DNA of 64,000 nt, from positions 682,001 through 746,000 of the forward strand of contig NW_026870425.1 of assembly GCF_963576545.1 (NCBI RefSeq). Direction: 5' to 3'. A program made the position numbers and the translations under genes. Under the pieces are notes generated by a model. That model was not told where the DNA came from. It did not search any database and saw only the letters and a program-made list of their open reading frames with translations. Positions 61,201 to 64,000 of the stretch are shown here, one piece after another. Source of the stretch: Limanda limanda (taxonomy: Eukaryota > Chordata > Actinopteri > Pleuronectiformes > Pleuronectidae). The stretch's first letter is position 1. Each line of letters opens with the position of its first letter.

Positions 61201-64000
61201 CCATTTATTCCAAAAAAGGCATATCTCCCTGTTTCCAGCGCTTTTCTGACACTTGGGCTGACACGTGATGAAAAAGTCCGAAATCTTAATCAATGCTTCC
61301 AAAAAAGGCTTATCTCCCCGTTTCCAGCTGTTTAGTGACATTTGGGATGATGTGTGATGAAAAATTCAAGAATTTAACCATTTCTTCCAAAAAAGGCTTA
61401 TCTCCCTGTTTCCAGCGCTTTTCTGACACTTAGGCTGACATGTGATGAAAAAGTCAAAATGTTACCGATTGCTTCCAAAAAAGGCTTATCTCCCCGTTTC
61501 CAGCTGTTTAGTGACATTTGGGATGATGTGTGATGAAAAATTCAAGAATATAACCTTTTCTTCCAAAAAAAGGCAGATCTCCCTGTTTCCAGCGCTTTTC
61601 TGACACTTGGGCTGACATGTGATGAAAAAGTCAGAAATCTTAATCAATGCTTCCAAAAAAGGCTTATCTCCCCGTTTCCAGCTGTTTAGTGACATTTGGG
61701 ATGATGTGTGATGAAAAATTCAAGAATTTAACCATTTCTTCCAAAAAAGGCTTATCTCCCTGTTTCCAGCGCTTTTCTGACACTTGGGCTGACATGTGAT
61801 GAAAAAGTAAGAAATCTTAATCAATGCTTCCAAAAAAGGCTTATCTCCCCGTTTCCAGCTGTTTAGTGACATTTGGGATGATGTGTGATGAAAAATTCAA
61901 GACTTTAACCATTTCTTCCAAAAAAGGCTTATCTCCCTGTTTCCAGCGCTTTTCTGACACTTAGGCTGACATGTGATGAAAAAGTCAAAATGTTAACCAT
62001 TGCTTCCAAAAAAGGCTTATCTCCCCGTTTCCAGCTGTTTAGTGACATTTGGGATGATGTGTGATGAAAAATTCAAGAATATAACCTTTTCTTCCAAAAA
62101 AAGGCAGATCTCCCTGTTTCCAGCGCTTTTCTGACACTTGGGCTGACATGTGATGAAAAAGTCAGAAATCTTAATCAATGCTTCCAAAAAAGGCTTATCT
62201 CCCCGGTTCCAGCTGTTTAGTTACATTTGGGATGATGTGTGATGAAAAATTCAAGAATATAACCTTTTCTTCCAAAAAAAGGCAGATCTCCCTGTTTCCA
62301 GCGCTTTTCTGACACTGGAGCTGATATGTGATGAAAAAGTCAAAATGTTAACCATTGCTTCCAAAAAAGGCTTATCTCCCCGTTTCCAGCTGTTTAGTGA
62401 CATTTGGGATGATGTGTGATGAAAAATTCAAGAATATAACCTTTTCTTCCAAAAAAAGGCAGATCTCCCTGTTTCCAGCGCTTTTCTGACACTTGGGCTG
62501 ACATGTGATGAAAAAGTCAGAAATCTTAATCAATGCTTCCAAAAAAGGCTTATCTCCCCGTTTCCAGCTGTTTAGTGACATTTGGGATGATGTGTGATGA
62601 AAAATTCAAGAATTTAACCATTTCTTCCAAAAAAGGCTTATCTCCCTGTTTCCAGCGCTTTTCTGACACTTGGGCTGACATGTGATGAAAAAGTAAGAAA
62701 TCTTAATCAATGCTTCCAAAAAAGGCTTATCTCCCCGTTTCCAGCTGTTTAGTGACATTTGGGATGATGTGTGATGAAAAATTCAAGAATTTAACCATTT
62801 CTTCCAAAAAAGGCATATCTCCCTGTTTCCAGCGCTTTTCTGACACTTGGGCTGACACGTGATGAAAAAGTCCGAAATCTTAATCAATGCTTCCAAAAAA
62901 GGCTTATCTCCCCGTTTCCAGCTGTTTAGTGACATTTGGGATGATGTGTGATGAAAAATTCAAGAATTTAACCATTTCTTCCAAAAAAGGCTTATCTCCC
63001 TGTTTCCAGCGCTTTTCTGACACTTAGGCTGACATGTGATGAAAAAGTCAAAATGTTAACCATTGCTTCCAAAAAAGGCTTATCTCCCCGTTTCCAGCTG
63101 TTTAGTGACATTTGGGATGATGTGTGATGAAAAATTCAAGAATATAACCTTTCCTTCCAAAAAAAGGCAGATCTCCCTGTTTCCAGCGCTTTTCTGACAA
63201 TGGAGCTGATATGTGATGAAAAAGTCAAAATGTTAACCATTGCTTCCAAAAAAGGCTTATCTCCCCGTTTCCAGCTGTTTAGTGACATTTGGGATGATGT
63301 GTGATGAAAAATTCAAGAATATAACCTTTTCTTCCAAAAAAAGGCAGATCTCCCTGTTTCCAGCGCTTTTCTGACACTTGGGCTGACATGTGATGAAAAA
63401 GTCAGAAATCTTAATCAATGCTTCCAAAAAAGGCTTATCTCCCCGTTTCCAGCTGTTTAGTGACATTTGGGATGATGTGTGATGAAAAATTCAAGAATTT
63501 AACCATTTCTTCCAAAAAAGGCTTATCTCCCTGTTTCCAGCGCTTTTCTGACACTTGGGCTGACATGTGATGAAAAAGTCAGAAATCTTAATCAATGCTT
63601 CCAAAAAAGGCTTATCTCCCCGTTTCCAGCTGTTTAGTGACATTTGGGATGATGTGTGATGAAAAATTCAAGAATTTAACCTTTTCTTCCAAAAAAAGGC
63701 AGATCTCCCTGTTTCCAGCGCTTTTCTGACAATGGAGCTGATATGTGATGAAAAAGTCAAAATGTTAACCATTGCTTCCAAAAAAGGCTTATCTCCCCGT
63801 TTCCAGCTGTTTAGTGACATTTGGGATGATGTGTGATGAAAAATTTAAGAATATAACCTTTTCTTCCAAAAAAAGGCAGATCTCCCTGTTTCCAGCGCTT
63901 TTCTGACACTTGGGCTGACATGTGATGAAAAAGTCAGAAATCTTAATCAATGCCTCCAAAAAAGGCTTATCTCCCCGTTTCCAGCTGTTTAGTGACATTT

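Larger units (their letters stand above)
38183..64000. repeat. Satellite array, type II block (second copy, runs off window)
   Basis: Type II dimers (GTCAGAAATCTT/AATCAATGC junctions, GGCAGATCTCC, GGGCTGACATG) run from the CTGTTTAGAGCG unit at 38183 to the window end. The order follows 8.6-22 kb in pieces: 39179 matches 9334 (offset 29,845), 41004 matches 10984 (30,020), 44647 matches 12327 (32,320), 47371-50712 matches 10984-14324 (36,387-36,388), and 54221 matches 20488 (33,733). The changing offset reflects duplications inside the block. From about 56 kb the units become more uniform, with AATATAACCTTTT markers recurring in 354-, 532- or 885-bp steps. No gene or other element is seen in this stretch. 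Confidence 0.93.

Noticed and set aside
3044..63998. Dozens of 60-139-codon ORFs on both strands, many with near-identical products
   Set aside because: They arise because the 177-bp dimer is divisible by 3, so a stop-free stretch repeats in each unit. Products exist on both strands over the same DNA, break wherever an A-run gains or loses a base, and have no recognisable domain or start context.
2773..64000. rRNA, tRNA or snRNA gene repeats as the basis of the array
   Set aside because: I saw no tRNA cloverleaf, A/B box pair, or rRNA/5S/U-RNA-like sequence in the dimer. The unit has no Pol III terminator-promoter arrangement beyond chance T-runs.

Overview
This is eukaryotic, almost certainly fish, genomic DNA with no ordinary host gene in it. 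The organism is inferred from three things: a Tx1/L1-like LINE of the kind abundant in teleosts, a class I (gamma/epsilon-like) LTR element, and a very long AT-rich satellite. I cannot name the species.

Layout. (1) 1-2696: the 3' part of a LINE retrotransposon with a reverse-transcriptase ORF broken by two in-frame stops, a 3' UTR with AATAAA, and a (TTC)n tail. (2) 2697-2772: a short spacer with no recognised content. (3) 2773-30013 and 36424-64000: one satellite array of about 54.8 kb, open at the right edge. Its unit is a ~177-bp dimer of two 88-89-bp half-units (A and B) that are about 85% identical, so roughly 310 dimers are present. (4) 30014-36423: a 6,410-bp LTR retroelement on the + strand, inserted cleanly into the satellite. 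It has two identical 623-bp LTRs, a 4-bp target-site duplication (CTTC), a polypurine tract, a short gag-like ORF with one zinc knuckle, and almost no pol.

The satellite is layered. Two families of variants alternate in blocks: type I at 2773-8602, type II at 8603-22767, type I again at 22768-38182 (interrupted by the LTR element), and type II again from 38183 to the end. Constant-offset matches (for example 19,729 bp between 3.0-5.2 kb and 22.7-24.9 kb) show that the second I+II block is an altered copy of the first. Inside the blocks are smaller tandem duplications of about 2,030, 1,062, 886, 2,479 and 3,189 bp, and a few hybrid A/B half-units that look like recombination junctions.

The short repeated ORFs across the array are by-products of the repeat (177 is divisible by 3). 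I do not annotate them as genes. The best candidates for something new are the satellite's organisation (alternating half-units, one CpG per half-unit, a partial CENP-B-box-like motif) and the LTR element: apparently young, lacking capsid and nearly all of pol, with a long non-coding interior and splice-site-like signals around a small two-exon ORF near its 3' end.
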